A DNA stretch of 64,000 nt from Bradyrhizobium sp. Ce-3 (GCF_022835695.1 NZ_BQUV01000009.1:186001-250000); one strand, 5' to 3'; counted from the first letter of the stretch, positions 43,151 through 55,689 are shown. The notes: generated from the letters alone by a model not told the origin. Translations and numbers: made by a program.

Positions 43151-43510
43151 CTACTCGACCACCTGAACGATCCGTCGCGAACGCGGCTCGACCAGCACGG
43201 TCTCGCCATTCACGACGGTGTAGCGATACGGCGTCGCGCCGAACCGCTGCGGCACGTCGTACGTGGTCACGCCGGCATCCGGCAGCACGGTGCCGACGAT
43301 GACGCGATCCGGAACGGTGTAGTTCGGCACGCGCTCGCGCACGATATATTCGCGGAATGCGGGGCGCTGCTCGACGGCAATGCCCTCGTCATCCTCGACT
43401 GCAACCGGCGGGCCGCCGCGGACGACGCCAACGGTCTGGGCCTGTGCGGCAACAGCCGGCACCGTGATCGCAGCAGCAACCGCTGCAACGGCAAGTATTC
43501 TGTTTCGCAT
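43151..43510 (-). CDS. Exported DUF1236 protein
   Basis: A 119-residue protein with a signal peptide (LAVAAVAAAITVPAVAAQAQ). The mature part contains FREYIVRERVPNYTVPDRVIVGTVLPDAGVTTYDVP and then YRYTVVNGETVLVEPRSRRIVQV, the DUF1236 pattern found in many rhizobial exported proteins of unknown role. GGAG six bases before ATG 43510 fixes the start. It is transcribed toward the terminator at 43039-43074. Confidence 0.85.
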   Translation of the reverse strand: MRNRILAVAAVAAAITVPAVAAQAQTVGVVRGGPPVAVEDDEGIAVEQRPAFREYIVRERVPNYTVPDRVIVGTVLPDAGVTTYDVPQRFGATPYRYTVVNGETVLVEPRSRRIVQVVE

Positions 43511-43743
43511 GGCTCGCTCCATTCTTTTCACGCGCGCGCCGGCCTTCGCCGATGCGCACGGCGAGCCAATGCATCGGCCGCGGTGATGTTCCGGAAAACC
43601 GCGGCCACATACGCGGCAATTTGGAGCAATTTTCGTGAGTTGCGGGAACTCTCAGGCCGTGCGGACGTCTTGATGTGGGAACCCGCGCAGCGGATAAACT
43701 GCCGCTCGATTCGCTCTTCCAAAAACCGCCGGAGAACACTTCA

Positions 43744-43899
43744 ATGGTCATCACCGCTGCGCATCTGCCTGCCATCGTCGCTCTGATCGCAGGCATCCTG
43801 ATCCTGATCATGCCGCGGCTGCTCAACTACATCGTCGCGATCTACCTGATCTTCGTCGGGCTCGTGGGGATGGGTCTGTTGCGCTGGCTGCACCTGTAG
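43744..43899 (+). CDS. Small membrane protein, DUF3096
   Basis: A 51-residue protein consisting of two hydrophobic helices: HLPAIVALIAGILILIMP and LLNYIVAIYLIFVGLVGMGLL. This matches DUF3096, a short conserved inner-membrane family without known function. It lies 91 bases before ppdK. Confidence 0.82.
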   Translation: MVITAAHLPAIVALIAGILILIMPRLLNYIVAIYLIFVGLVGMGLLRWLHL

Positions 43900-43990
43900 C
43901 GGGAAAGCGGGGTTTCGCGGCTTGCGCGGAACCCCTCAAAATGGTGTAAGGCGCGCATCTTCGACCCCTCCTTCCGGATTGTTGTCTGAC

Positions 43991-46912
<2,922 letters not shown>

Positions 46913-46937
46913 GCGATCGATCGGTTCAGAGAATGCA

Positions 46938-46970
46938 AATGGCCGGGACGATGTCCCGGCCATTTTGTTT
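46938..46970 (+). terminator. Intrinsic terminator of ppdK
   Basis: A 12-bp perfect stem AATGGCCGGGAC / GTCCCGGCCATT with a three-base loop, followed by TTGTTT. Confidence 0.88.
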
Positions 46971-46992
46971 GTTGAGCGGTGCCGGAAGACAT

Positions 46993-47022
46993 CGTCATTG
47001 CGAGCGAAGCGAAGCAATCCAT
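46993..47022. repeat. 'cgtcattgcgagc' repeat family, single arm
   Basis: Identical in type to the arms of 30058-30173, here without the inverted partner. Confidence 0.7.
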
Positions 47023-47059
47023 CTCACCAGGAAGAGCTGTTCACTCACCACTCTCCGCC

Positions 47060-47183
47060 GTCATCGCCCGGCCTGTGCGCAATTGCGCACATGGACCGGG
47101 CGATCCAGTACGCCGCGGCCTCTCAGCTCAAGCATTGCAGCCTCTGGATTACTGGATCACCCGCTTTCGCGGGTGATGACAGC
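47060..47183. repeat. Interspersed repeat, 'gtcatcgcccggc' family
   Basis: Ends CGTCATCGCCCG and CGGGTGATGACAG are inverted; inside are TGTGCGCAATTGCGCACA, an 18-base palindrome, and GCATTGCAGCCTCTGGATTACTGG. Composite elements of this kind are scattered in Bradyrhizobium chromosomes. Confidence 0.7.
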
Positions 47184-47491
47184 GAACGGCATATGCAGAC
47201 CGATCGACTGCTTCGCCGCGAGCGCTCCTCGCATCGACGGTGCAATTGGCGGTCACCGCCTGCAACACTTCGTTCACCATCCGCGTTGACCTCTTGTTTA
47301 CGACTTTCATGCGCCGCGCATTTACCAAGGCGCGTGATGCAGTGCGCGAAAGCTCCGCGATCGCTTGAGTGTAGCGCGCGGGCAACGCCGATTAACTCCG
47401 CGGCAACCTAAACAAGTTAGCAACGGCAAAGGTCGAATTGCGCGGATGTACCGCGTTCGATTGCACTCAGTAAGCGTTGCGTGAGCGTACG

Positions 47492-48970
47492 ATGTTTGTG
47501 TCGCGTAACCAGCCGAAGGGCGCACGTCTTGCGCTCTTCGGTCTCGGTCTCAGCATCTTCGCCTTGATGCCGACCGAGCTCGGATATCAGGATATTGCCT
47601 CGCTCCTGGCCCGGCAGCCCGGCGTCGCCGAGCGCTGGCAGAAGCGCGTGTTCTCCTCCGCGGTCGGCTCGATCCAGGTCGCGACCTACAGCTTCGGCCG
47701 TCCGATCGGAACCTCCGTGCCGCAGGATCCGCAGATCCTGCTCGCGAGGCTCGACAGTTCGAGCGTCGATGTCACCGGCACGGTGACGCGCAATCCGATC
47801 ACAGCAGTGCCGCCGCGCTACCAGGCCTCGGACTTTCCCAAGGTCGATCGCACCATGAAGGGCGATCGTCTCGCGGTCAGGCGGCCCGACCAGGCCGATC
47901 CCGCAGAGCCCGCAAGCCCGGCTCCCGCGAGCGAGGATCCGGCGACGTCGAATTCGTCGGTCAGGGGGATGAAGACCGCCACCGCGCCGGCCGACAGCGC
48001 GCCGCTCGATCCGGAATTGCAGGAGGCGCTGCGCGCCCCGCCACTGCCGCAATATGCCAAGCCGTCGCCGCAGCAATACGACGTGTCGATGTCGCTCGAG
48101 GCCAACCCGCTCGACGACCTGAAGCCGGCGCCCGCAAAGCCCGCCGCGGCGCCCGCCGACACGGCGCGCGAGCGCGATCCATTTGCATTCAAGACCGCCA
48201 GCCTGTTCTTCGGCTCGTCGCTCGGCACGCCGGAGAATCTCGAGCGCTGGCAGCCCGGTGAGGCGCCGGTGGTCGTGACGCCGGCAGCGCAGCCCGATCC
48301 CGACATGAAGGTGATGGCCTCGCTGCCGGTCGATGCCGACGGTCCGGTCAAGGCCGGCGAGATGGGCGAGAGCATCGCGCCGAAGGGCGAGGTCAATGCC
48401 GACGACCAGCACACCAAGACGCCGGCGGAGCGGCTCGGCCTGTTCGACGAGAAATCGCGCGCCAAGTCGGAGAAGTGCCTGGCGGAAGCGGTCTATTTCG
48501 AGGCGCGCGGCGAAGCGGTGCGCGGCCAGATCGCGGTCGCCCAGGTGGTGCTGAACCGCGCCTTCTCCGGCAAGTATCCGGAGACGGTGTGCGGCGTGGT
48601 CTACCAGAACAAGAACCGCCACTACGCCTGTCAGTTCACCTTCGCCTGCGACAACACGCCAGACGTCGTCCGCGAGCCCGACATGTGGGACCGCGCCAAG
48701 AAGATCGCGAAGGCCATCCTCGACGGCAAATTGTGGCTGCCGGAGGTCGATCGCTCGACCCACTACCACGCCTATTGGGTGCGGCCGTCCTGGGTCAGCG
48801 AAATGAAGAAGATGTACAAGTTCGGCGTCCACACCTTCTATCGCCCGCGCGCCTGGGGCGACGGCAGCGACGCACCGAGTTGGGGCAATCCGGCGGAGAC
48901 CGCCAAGATCTCGGCGCAGCTCGCCGAAGCCGCCCAGAGTTCGGCCGAGCGGGCCAGCGCCAGGCGGTAA
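47492..48970 (+). CDS. Cell wall hydrolase, SleB type, with long linker
   Basis: A 492-residue exported protein. An N-terminal hydrophobic segment (ARLALFGLGLSIFALMP) serves as signal anchor. Residues about 100-320 are a Pro/Ala/Asp-rich low-complexity linker. The catalytic domain (about 325-450) is the SleB/Hydrolase_2 fold: CLAEAVYFEARGEAVRGQIAVAQV with the catalytic glutamate, VCGVVYQNKNRHYACQFTFACD and STHYHAYWVRPSW. It should cut peptidoglycan glycan strands in the periplasm. ATG 47492 is chosen; TTG five codons earlier is possible. It is a single-gene unit. Confidence 0.9.
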   Translation: MFVSRNQPKGARLALFGLGLSIFALMPTELGYQDIASLLARQPGVAERWQKRVFSSAVGSIQVATYSFGRPIGTSVPQDPQILLARLDSSSVDVTGTVTRNPITAVPPRYQASDFPKVDRTMKGDRLAVRRPDQADPAEPASPAPASEDPATSNSSVRGMKTATAPADSAPLDPELQEALRAPPLPQYAKPSPQQYDVSMSLEANPLDDLKPAPAKPAAAPADTARERDPFAFKTASLFFGSSLGTPENLERWQPGEAPVVVTPAAQPDPDMKVMASLPVDADGPVKAGEMGESIAPKGEVNADDQHTKTPAERLGLFDEKSRAKSEKCLAEAVYFEARGEAVRGQIAVAQVVLNRAFSGKYPETVCGVVYQNKNRHYACQFTFACDNTPDVVREPDMWDRAKKIAKAILDGKLWLPEVDRSTHYHAYWVRPSWVSEMKKMYKFGVHTFYRPRAWGDGSDAPSWGNPAETAKISAQLAEAAQSSAERASARR

Positions 48971-48971
48971 C

Positions 48972-49104
48972 CACCTCCCCTTGAAAAGGGGAGGTCGCTT
49001 TGCTCGTCAGAGCAAAGCGGGTGGGGATCATCTCTGTCCGCTTGCAGCGTAGTTTGCGGCTGACCCCCATCCCGACCTTCCCCCCTTCAGGGGGAAGGGG
49101 AAGA
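48972..49104. repeat. Composite repeat in the 300-base gap after the wall hydrolase
   Basis: CACCTCCCC-TTGAAAA-GGGGAGGT, GCTTTGCTC-GTCA-GAGCAAAGC and CCTTCCCCC...GGGGGAAGG are three hairpins in a row, a diverged member of the 'ctcgcccc' class. The rest of the gap (49105-49271) carries AATATTTTT and the MFS promoter region but no gene. Confidence 0.75.
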
Positions 49105-49271
49105 CGGCACGCCCCCGGAATGACGCTCATCATGCTCTCGGATTCTGCAAGGCAGCTCTGCGGGCGAATATTTTTCTCCGCTCCCTCTTGGGATCTTCAT
49201 GCAGCTGCATTAACTCCCGGTAATGTTTGGCGGGGTCGCTCCCCGCGCAGCCATTGCGGGGGGAAGACAAC

Positions 49272-50516
49272 ATGGCCGTGACCACCGGGGATCTGCGACC
49301 GACATCCGCCACCTGGCGCACGCCGCTCGTGATCATCGTCTGCGGCTGCGCGATTGCGCTGCTGAGCTTCGGCCCGCGCTCCAGCCTCGGTTTCTTCGTG
49401 CAGCCGATGAGCCATGAATTCGCCTGGGGCCGCAACGTGTTCGGCCTCGCGCTGGCGCTGCAGAACCTGCTGTGGGGTCTCGGCCAGCCGATCGCGGGCG
49501 CGATCGCCGACCGCTTCGGCCTGCTGCGCGTGATGGTCGTCGGCGCGCTGCTCTACGCTGCCGGCCTGCTGTTGATGCGCTATTCGACCACGCCGCTGTC
49601 GCTCGATATCGGCGCCGGCGTCCTGATCGGCTTCGGCCTGTCGGGCTCCTCGTTCAACCTGGTGCTGTCAGCGTTCAGCAAGTTGTTGCCATCAGCGCAG
49701 CGCGGCATCGCGCTCGGTGCCGGCACCGCGGCCGGCTCGTTCGGCCAGTTCCTGTTCGCACCGTTCGGCGTCGCGATGATCGACAATTTCGGCTGGCAGA
49801 CCGCGCTATTGGTGTTCGGCGCATTGATGCTGCTGATCGTGCCGCTGTCGCTCGCGCTGTCGACGCCGCCGGCGGAGACGGCGGATGCCGCGCCCGCGGA
49901 TCAGCAATCGTTCAAGACCGCGCTCGCCGAGGCCTTCGGCCATCGCTCCTATGTGCTGCTGGTGCTCGGCTTCTTCACCTGCGGCTTCCAGCTTGCCTTC
50001 ATCACCGTGCATCTGCCGGCCTATCTCGCCGACCGCGGCATTCCGGCTTCGACCGGCGGATGGGTGATCGCCGCGATCGGCCTGTTCAACATCATCGGCT
50101 CGCTCAGCGTCGGCTGGCTGCAGAACATCTTCCCGAAGCGCTACATCCTGTCGGTGATCTATTTCACCCGCGCGCTGTCGATCATCGCCTTCATCTCGTT
50201 TCCGATCACGACCTTCTCGGCGATTGCATTCGGCGCGATCTCCGGCCTGACCTGGCTCTCCACGGTGCCGCCGACCTCGGCGCTGGTGGCGCTGATGTTC
50301 GGCACGCGCTGGTTTGCGACGCTGTACGGCTTCGCCTTCGTCAGCCATCAGGTCGGCGGCTTCCTCGGGGTCTGGCTCGGCGGCCTCGTGTTCGAGGCGT
50401 ACGGTTCCTACACCCCGATCTGGTGGCTGTCGGTGGTGTTCGGCGTGCTGTCGGCGCTGATCAACCTGCCGATCGTCGAAAAGCCCGTCGTGCGCCCGGT
50501 TGCGCAGCCCGCCTGA
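49272..50516 (+). CDS. MFS transporter, OFA/monocarboxylate-like
   Basis: A 414-residue inner-membrane carrier with twelve helices. FGPRSSLGFFVQPMSHEFAWGR in helix 1, LLWGLGQPIAGAIADRFGLLRVM between helices 2 and 3 and GLSGSSFNLVLSAFSKLLP are typical of the oxalate/formate antiporter and monocarboxylate group, which moves small carboxylic acids. The substrate is unknown. ATG 49272 is preferred; 15 in-frame codons upstream overlap the leader. Confidence 0.88.
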   Translation: MAVTTGDLRPTSATWRTPLVIIVCGCAIALLSFGPRSSLGFFVQPMSHEFAWGRNVFGLALALQNLLWGLGQPIAGAIADRFGLLRVMVVGALLYAAGLLLMRYSTTPLSLDIGAGVLIGFGLSGSSFNLVLSAFSKLLPSAQRGIALGAGTAAGSFGQFLFAPFGVAMIDNFGWQTALLVFGALMLLIVPLSLALSTPPAETADAAPADQQSFKTALAEAFGHRSYVLLVLGFFTCGFQLAFITVHLPAYLADRGIPASTGGWVIAAIGLFNIIGSLSVGWLQNIFPKRYILSVIYFTRALSIIAFISFPITTFSAIAFGAISGLTWLSTVPPTSALVALMFGTRWFATLYGFAFVSHQVGGFLGVWLGGLVFEAYGSYTPIWWLSVVFGVLSALINLPIVEKPVVRPVAQPA

Positions 50517-50531
50517 TGCTCTTTGTAGTGA

Positions 50532-50603
50532 GCATGATCTCCGCGCAAACGCGTTCCGCGTTTGTCGCGAGGGAAAACCGGTTTCCACTTTTCCGGATCA
50601 TGC
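50532..50603. repeat. 'gcatgatc' repeat family, copy 2, with inserted hairpin
   Basis: Ends GCATGATC and GATCATGC; inside, GCAAACGCG-TTC-CGCGTTTG forms an extra hairpin not present in the 7651 copy, followed by the shared AAAACCGGTTTCCACTTTTCCG part. Confidence 0.8.
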
Positions 50604-50645
50604 TCTAAACACTCCCCGAAACCAAGATTACGGGGAGTGCTCATC

Positions 50646-51632
50646 GTGGCAACGTTCAAGGCAATCAGGATCGACAAGGCGGACAAAGGTACCACCGCCG
50701 CACTCACCCAGTTCGACGAGGCCGAGCTGATGGACGGCGACGTCACCGTCCGGGTCGAATGGTCGACGCTGAACTACAAGGACGGCCTCGCGCTGACCGG
50801 CAAGGCGCCGGTGGTGCGCCGGTTCCCGATGATCGCCGGCATCGATTTCGCCGGTACCGTCGAGCAATCCAGCCATCCCGACTGGAAGGCGGGCGACAAG
50901 GTCGTCTGCAACGGCTGGGGCATGGGTGAGACCCATCTCGGCGCCTATGCGGAGAAGGCCCGCGTCAAGGGCGACTGGCTGGTGCGGCTGCCGGACGGCA
51001 TTTCGGCCCGCGACGCGATGGCGGTCGGCACCGCCGGCTATACCGCGATGCTGTCGGTGCTGGCGCTGGAGAGGCACGGCCTCACCCCGAAGAGCGGCCC
51101 GATCGTGGTGACCGGGGCTGCCGGCGGCGTCGGCTCGGTGGCGATCGCGGTGCTCTCGAAGCTCGGCTACCATGTCATCGCCTCGACCGGGCGGATGTCG
51201 GAGGCCGAATATCTCAAGGGACTCGGCGCCAGCGAGGTGATCGACCGCGCCGAGCTGTCGGGTGCGCCGAAGGCGCTCGCCAAGGAGCGCTGGGCCGGCG
51301 GCGTCGACAGCGTTGGCTCCACCACGCTCGCCAACCTGCTGTCGATGACCAGGTATGGCGGGGCGATTGCGGCCTGCGGCCTGGCGGCCGGTATGGACCT
51401 GCCGTCGTCGGTCGCGCCCTTCATTTTGCGCGGTGTGTGCCTTCTCGGTATCGATTCAGTGATGTGCCCGATCGAGCTCAGGCGAACCGCCTGGCGTCGC
51501 TTGGCCAGCGATCTGGACAAGGCGAAACTGGCTGATATCACTCACGAAATCGCCTTGGACGAAGTCATGCCCTATGGCGCCAAGATCCTCGGCGGCGAGG
51601 TCCGCGGCCGCATCGTGGTAAAAATAGTCTGA
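50646..51632 (+). CDS. acuI: AcuI/YhdH-type quinone oxidoreductase (acrylyl-CoA reductase)
   Basis: A 328-residue zinc-free medium-chain dehydrogenase that reduces acrylyl-CoA to propionyl-CoA with NADPH. Characteristic stretches are [49 protein letters not shown] and the nucleotide motif [24 protein letters not shown] 50646 is the likely start because GGGGAG lies nine bases upstream; a GTG three codons earlier lacks it. The enzyme detoxifies acrylyl-CoA from 3-hydroxypropionate or DMSP-like substrates. The gene symbol is given by family. Confidence 0.9.
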   Translation: MATFKAIRIDKADKGTTAALTQFDEAELMDGDVTVRVEWSTLNYKDGLALTGKAPVVRRFPMIAGIDFAGTVEQSSHPDWKAGDKVVCNGWGMGETHLGAYAEKARVKGDWLVRLPDGISARDAMAVGTAGYTAMLSVLALERHGLTPKSGPIVVTGAAGGVGSVAIAVLSKLGYHVIASTGRMSEAEYLKGLGASEVIDRAELSGAPKALAKERWAGGVDSVGSTTLANLLSMTRYGGAIAACGLAAGMDLPSSVAPFILRGVCLLGIDSVMCPIELRRTAWRRLASDLDKAKLADITHEIALDEVMPYGAKILGGEVRGRIVVKIV

Positions 51633-51710
51633 GGACGTTCAGACTTTACCAACCAAGCTGCTCCAATGTTGCCACGGTTGGTATGGTAAGCAGCGGGTAA
51701 AGAGAGTTGC

Positions 51711-51781
51711 AGCGTGATCCCGGGGGGCCGGGTTACCCCGCGCAGACGCTAAGGCGCGTCGGTTGCGGGGATCATGCTCAA
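51711..51781. repeat. 'gcatgatc'-like element with a three-way-junction core
   Basis: The ends AGCGTGATCC and GATCATGCTCA resemble the 61879 and 50532 copies. The core differs: stem TGATCCC/GGGATCA (51715-51721, 51768-51774) closes two hairpins, GGGG/CCCC (51722-51725, 51736-51739) and GACGC/GCGTC (51745-51749, 51756-51760). It lies 36 bases before the next gene, so it may also act in its leader. Confidence 0.5.
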
Positions 51782-51816
51782 GGAGCGGGTGCCCGCGCTC
51801 GTAAGTGGAGTAGCTC

Positions 51817-52395
51817 ATGCTTGCGCGTTTGGTGTTGGGGGCCGTCACGGCCGGAGCGATGGTCGTGCCGGCATTCGCGGGCATGATGAACGCCGATGAG
51901 GCCCGCAGGTTCGTCGCAGGCAAGGTGTTCGCCTTCACCTGTTTCGATGGCACCCGCGGCGCCGGCCGAATCCTCGACGACCTGGGCGCGGCAGGCTCGA
52001 TCCAGTTCTCCGGCTCCGGTCCGATCCGCCATGTGCGCCTGCCCGGCAATACGCTGCAGATCCGCGGTCAGAGCGTTTGTGCGTCGCTGAAGGGCATTCC
52101 GTTCGAACCGTGCTTCAATCTCGACAAGCAGGATGACCGTACGTTCCGCGGTTCGGTCTCCGGCATGGGCTTCGCCTATTGCGATTTCCATCACCAGGGC
52201 GGCCAGCAGATGCTGATGGCGCGCGCCGCGGCCCGCCCGCGCTCGCTGCATCCGCGCACCCGATCAGCGGATGCCTCGCAGACCGAAGTGTCGCGCGTTG
52301 AGACGCCGCAGGTCAGCAGCTCGAAGCTCGAGCCGGTCAAGGCCGAGCCTGCGAAGGCCGAGAGCGCCCCGGAACTGCGCCGCTCCACCGACTAG
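51817..52395 (+). CDS. Exported protein of unknown function with conserved cysteines
   Basis: A 192-residue protein with a signal peptide (MLARLVLGAVTAGAMVVPAFA). The core (about 22-127) has five cysteines, in FAFTCFDGTRGAGR, GQSVCASLKG, IPFEPCFNLDK and GFAYCDFHHQGG, suggesting one or two disulfides in the periplasm. The tail from about 140 is low-complexity (Ser, Glu, Lys, Pro, Ala). I do not recognise a named family. A GGAGTAG string precedes the ATG. Confidence 0.72.
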   Translation: MLARLVLGAVTAGAMVVPAFAGMMNADEARRFVAGKVFAFTCFDGTRGAGRILDDLGAAGSIQFSGSGPIRHVRLPGNTLQIRGQSVCASLKGIPFEPCFNLDKQDDRTFRGSVSGMGFAYCDFHHQGGQQMLMARAAARPRSLHPRTRSADASQTEVSRVETPQVSSSKLEPVKAEPAKAESAPELRRSTD

Positions 52396-52440
52396 AGCCT
52401 ATCCGTTCCGATTGAAGCGGAACGGGGCTCCAGATTCTTG

Positions 52441-52492
52441 TTTTGACGCGTTTTCTTCACGCGAACCGGTATCCACTTCGCTCGAAAACGCT
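52441..52492. repeat. 'agcgttttc' repeat family, copy 2 (inverted relative to 35384)
   Basis: Complement of this stretch matches 35384-35435 at 48 of 52 bases. It is preceded by CCGTTCCG-ATTGAAG-CGGAACGG (52404-52425), which looks like part of a larger composite element. Confidence 0.85.
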
Positions 52493-52633
52493 CTGACGTC
52501 TCATCTGCGCGCTAGCGGGAATAGCTGCCGAGCCGTAGTCATACGGATGGCGGTCTCCACGCGTTGATCGCTACTCAATAGCCTAGCGTTCGCCGCGAGG
52601 CGGGATGGTGGGGACACCGATTTGAGTAGTCAT

Positions 52634-52867
52634 ATGGCGCAATATTTTTTTCGTATCAGTGATGGCAATTACGCCGGTGCGTCCGACCACGCGACGGAGT
52701 TCGAGAGCCGTGACGTGGCCTGGGCCGAGATGACCAAGGTGTGCGGTAATTTCCTTGGCAGCATTTCGCGCAACATGAAGCAAGACAGCGAGTGGCACAT
52801 GGAGCTGCTCGACGAGAGCCGCAAGCCCGTGTTCAGGATTCGTCTGGTCGCCGAATCCGTCGACTGA
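52634..52867 (+). CDS. DUF6894-like protein, second copy
   Basis: A 77-residue protein that opens MAQYFFRISDGNYAGASD and continues DVAWAEMTKVCGNFLGSI, the DUF6894 layout also seen at 5265-5522 (about one quarter identical by eye). ATG 52634 is chosen; a TTG four codons upstream has GGGG at a fair distance and could be the start. It is convergent with the DUF2339 gene. Function unknown. Confidence 0.72.
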   Translation: MAQYFFRISDGNYAGASDHATEFESRDVAWAEMTKVCGNFLGSISRNMKQDSEWHMELLDESRKPVFRIRLVAESVD

Positions 52868-52887
52868 GGCGCTCGCTTCAACAAACT

Positions 52888-55578
52888 CTAAGCCTCCGCC
52901 TGCGGCACGGGCGAAGCGGCCCGCCTGCGGAACAGGATGCGCTGATACAGCCAGCCGATCGCGACCAGCACGATGCCAAGGCACATGAACGACAGCGCCC
53001 GGTACACTCCGGTGAGCGTCGACATGTCGACCAGGAACGCCTTCAGGATCGTCAGCCCGATCACCGCAGCCGACGCAAGCCGCGCCCGCTGCGAGTTGAC
53101 GACGATGCCGATGCCGAGCAGCGCGACGCCGAACATCAGCCAGGCGATCGAGTAGGTGTATTGCTCCGCGCCAGTGGTGCCGCCGCGTGCCAGCACCGGC
53201 CCATGATAGAGCCTGCGAATCTCGAGCGTCACATAGGCGAGCGCAAGCACCAGCGCAGCGGCCGCGATGGTGTTGGCGTAGCTTGCCGGACGATGGCCGG
53301 CCACCGCATAGGACAGCAATAGCGCCAGCACGGCCGGCAGCGCATAGCCGAGCAGCAGCAGGTTGAAGAAGCCGCCGCCGACGTCCTGCGCCCACAGCAT
53401 CGGGTTCTCCAGAAACAGCAGCCCGAACAGGCTGGCAAGCCCGGCGAACGCGGTCAGCAGCACCGCAGCGACATTGTGCACGATGCTGCCGCTGCGCAGC
53501 CGCAGCCGTTCCAGTCCGATCGCCATCGCAAGCGTCACACCGACCTGCAGCGCGACCTCAGTCAGCCCGGCGCTGTCGTAATAGACGTCGCCGGCATTGA
53601 CCGCATGCCGGATCTCCATGAAGGCGAGCAGCACCGTGAACAGGATCGCGGCTGACTCGACCATGCGAAGCGGGACGTCGTCGCCGTTGCGGCGCAGAAA
53701 ATGACTGCCGGCCCAGAACGACAGCGCCGGGACGCCATAGCCCCACAATAGCCAGTTGAAGATCGGTGTGGTGCCGACCGCATCGCCCGCGATCCGAGGG
53801 TCGTAGCCGATGCGCAGCACGACGATGCCGGCCAGGATCGCGGCGAGCCAGCGCAGGAACGGGATCGGCCGCTGCACCGACAGCCACGCTGTACCCATCG
53901 ACACCAGCGCCAGCGCGATGGTGAGCCAGCCCTTGTCGAGCGCGAAGGTGAGTGCCAGCGCCAGCGCGGCGAGGGCGCCGGTCGCCGACAGCGCGATCGA
54001 GGGCGACTGCTCCGGCCGCTCGCCACGCCGGGTCAGCGCTTCGGTCGCGGCGGCATAGACCGCTGCGAGCAGCACGGCGAGGACCGCGAACGGAATCGAG
54101 CGGTCGAGATGCGCGATACGCGCATACAGCGCAACCAGCAATGCGATCGGCGTGAAGACGGCCGCAGCGGCCCAGGTCACCGTGATCTTGGTCGTGGTGA
54201 AACGGAATTGCGCGAGGAAACCGGCGATGCCGAAGGCGGCTGCGAAGATCGCCGCGGTGACCAGATGCAACGAGACCGAGCCATCGGTCGCGGACGGGCC
54301 GATGCCCGGGATCGCGCCGCCCGGCAGCACCAGCATGTCGACGTTGCGGCGCACCGCCCACTCGCCGAACACCACGAAGACAAAGGCCGACGCGGCGCCG
54401 ATCGCGCCGGCGGAAGCGGGCGCGCGCCAGGCGACGAACAGGCTGCCCGCCGTCAGCAGTGCGAAGCCGATCATCGCGATGTCGGCGTGCGCGCTGTTGA
54501 GCACGATCAGCATCGCACCGAACAGATAGGCCGCGAGCGAGCCGGAGGAGATCGGTTCGATTTCCTCACCATCGCCGTCGGGACCGAACATGAAGCCGCA
54601 GACCACCAGCAGCGCAGCCAGCACGAAGCCGGCGATGGCATGGAAGACGTGCGGCGCGATCATCTCCGGGCCGCATTGCAGGCATGGGAAGGTCCACAAC
54701 AGCGCGAAGGCGATCGTCGTGACCGCAAGCCAGCGCCACAGCCGAATGCGCGCGAGCCCGAACGCCGCCGCGGTGACGATCGCAAGATAGATATAGAGCG
54801 ACCAGAAGTCGGGCTTGTCCGAGGAGACCAGGATCGGCGTGACGAACGCGCCGACGATGCCGAGCCCGGCCAGCGCAGGCCCGTGCAGCAGCGCCGCGGC
54901 GAGCGTGCCGAGCGCGACCATGCCGAGCAGGATGAAGGCGGTTGCCGGCGCGAGGAAATCATATAGCGCGTAGGCGGCGTAGACGGTGGCGAAAGCGACC
55001 GCGGTGCCGGCCGCGGTGAGGATCGCCGGAATGTTGGCGATCGGCAGCGCCGCGATGTTGGAGATGCTTTCCTGGCGCCGCGTCCATTCACCGGCGCCGA
55101 GCAGCGCCAGCGCGAACAATCCGCCGAGCAGCGTGCGCACGCCGGGGCCGAGCAGTCCGGCCTCGATCGAGTAGCGCACCATGAAGAAGCCGCCGAGCGC
55201 GAGCGTCAGGCCGCCGATCCACACCACCCAGCGGGTGCCGAGCGTCTCCTCGAAGCCCGGTGCAGGCTGCGGCGGTGCGGGCGGCCCTGGCAGGGGCGGC
55301 GGCGTGGCAGCGTCAGCGGCCGGCTCGTCCGGTGCGCCGGGCGCGGTCTCCGGGAGCGGCGGCGGCGCGATGGGAGGTGCCGCGGGCAAGGTCTGCTCGA
55401 ACGCCTCGAACGGCGCCAGCGGCGGCGGCATGGCCGTCCGCGCGGTGGCCATGCCCGCGGCCTCGACCACATCCAGCCGGCGCTGCAGCACCGCGATCTG
55501 GCCCAGCGCCTTGCGCGCGAAAATAATCGCGACAATGGCGATGACGAGCGTCAGGAAATCGAACGGCGAATCGAACAT
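52888..55578 (-). CDS. Large multi-pass membrane protein, DUF2339
   Basis: An 896-residue inner-membrane protein. It begins with one anchor helix (FLTLVIAIVAIIFARKAL), a short coiled coil and a Pro-rich stretch (PPLPETAPGAPDEP), then GFEETLGTRWVVWIGGLTLALGGFFMVRY, the DUF2339 signature, and more than twenty hydrophobic segments to the end. Function is unknown; size and topology resemble glycosyltransferase- or transporter-like scaffolds, but no catalytic motif is seen. A run of helices such as GGLFALALLGAGEWTRRQ repeats with similar spacing. Confidence 0.85.
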   Translation of the reverse strand: MFDSPFDFLTLVIAIVAIIFARKALGQIAVLQRRLDVVEAAGMATARTAMPPPLAPFEAFEQTLPAAPPIAPPPLPETAPGAPDEPAADAATPPPLPGPPAPPQPAPGFEETLGTRWVVWIGGLTLALGGFFMVRYSIEAGLLGPGVRTLLGGLFALALLGAGEWTRRQESISNIAALPIANIPAILTAAGTAVAFATVYAAYALYDFLAPATAFILLGMVALGTLAAALLHGPALAGLGIVGAFVTPILVSSDKPDFWSLYIYLAIVTAAAFGLARIRLWRWLAVTTIAFALLWTFPCLQCGPEMIAPHVFHAIAGFVLAALLVVCGFMFGPDGDGEEIEPISSGSLAAYLFGAMLIVLNSAHADIAMIGFALLTAGSLFVAWRAPASAGAIGAASAFVFVVFGEWAVRRNVDMLVLPGGAIPGIGPSATDGSVSLHLVTAAIFAAAFGIAGFLAQFRFTTTKITVTWAAAAVFTPIALLVALYARIAHLDRSIPFAVLAVLLAAVYAAATEALTRRGERPEQSPSIALSATGALAALALALTFALDKGWLTIALALVSMGTAWLSVQRPIPFLRWLAAILAGIVVLRIGYDPRIAGDAVGTTPIFNWLLWGYGVPALSFWAGSHFLRRNGDDVPLRMVESAAILFTVLLAFMEIRHAVNAGDVYYDSAGLTEVALQVGVTLAMAIGLERLRLRSGSIVHNVAAVLLTAFAGLASLFGLLFLENPMLWAQDVGGGFFNLLLLGYALPAVLALLLSYAVAGHRPASYANTIAAAALVLALAYVTLEIRRLYHGPVLARGGTTGAEQYTYSIAWLMFGVALLGIGIVVNSQRARLASAAVIGLTILKAFLVDMSTLTGVYRALSFMCLGIVLVAIGWLYQRILFRRRAASPVPQAEA

Positions 55579-55689
55579 CGGGCCTCCGGCAAAGCGCGCC
55601 GGACCATCGGCCAGCCGGCCGCCCGTCGCAACCTAGTAGTGCCGTTGGGAGGACCGGAAGTTCAAGCCACCGGGCTTGGCACGTGGGTG

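Larger units (their letters stand above)
46971..47491. other. Gene-free stretch between ppdK and the wall hydrolase
   Basis: About 520 bases without a convincing gene. It holds two interspersed repeats (46993-47022 and 47060-47183). The last 200 bases (47260-47470) are richer in A and T and should carry the hydrolase promoter; GTTAAC-like and ACAAGTTAGC strings occur, but no clear motif pair was fixed. Confidence 0.7.
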
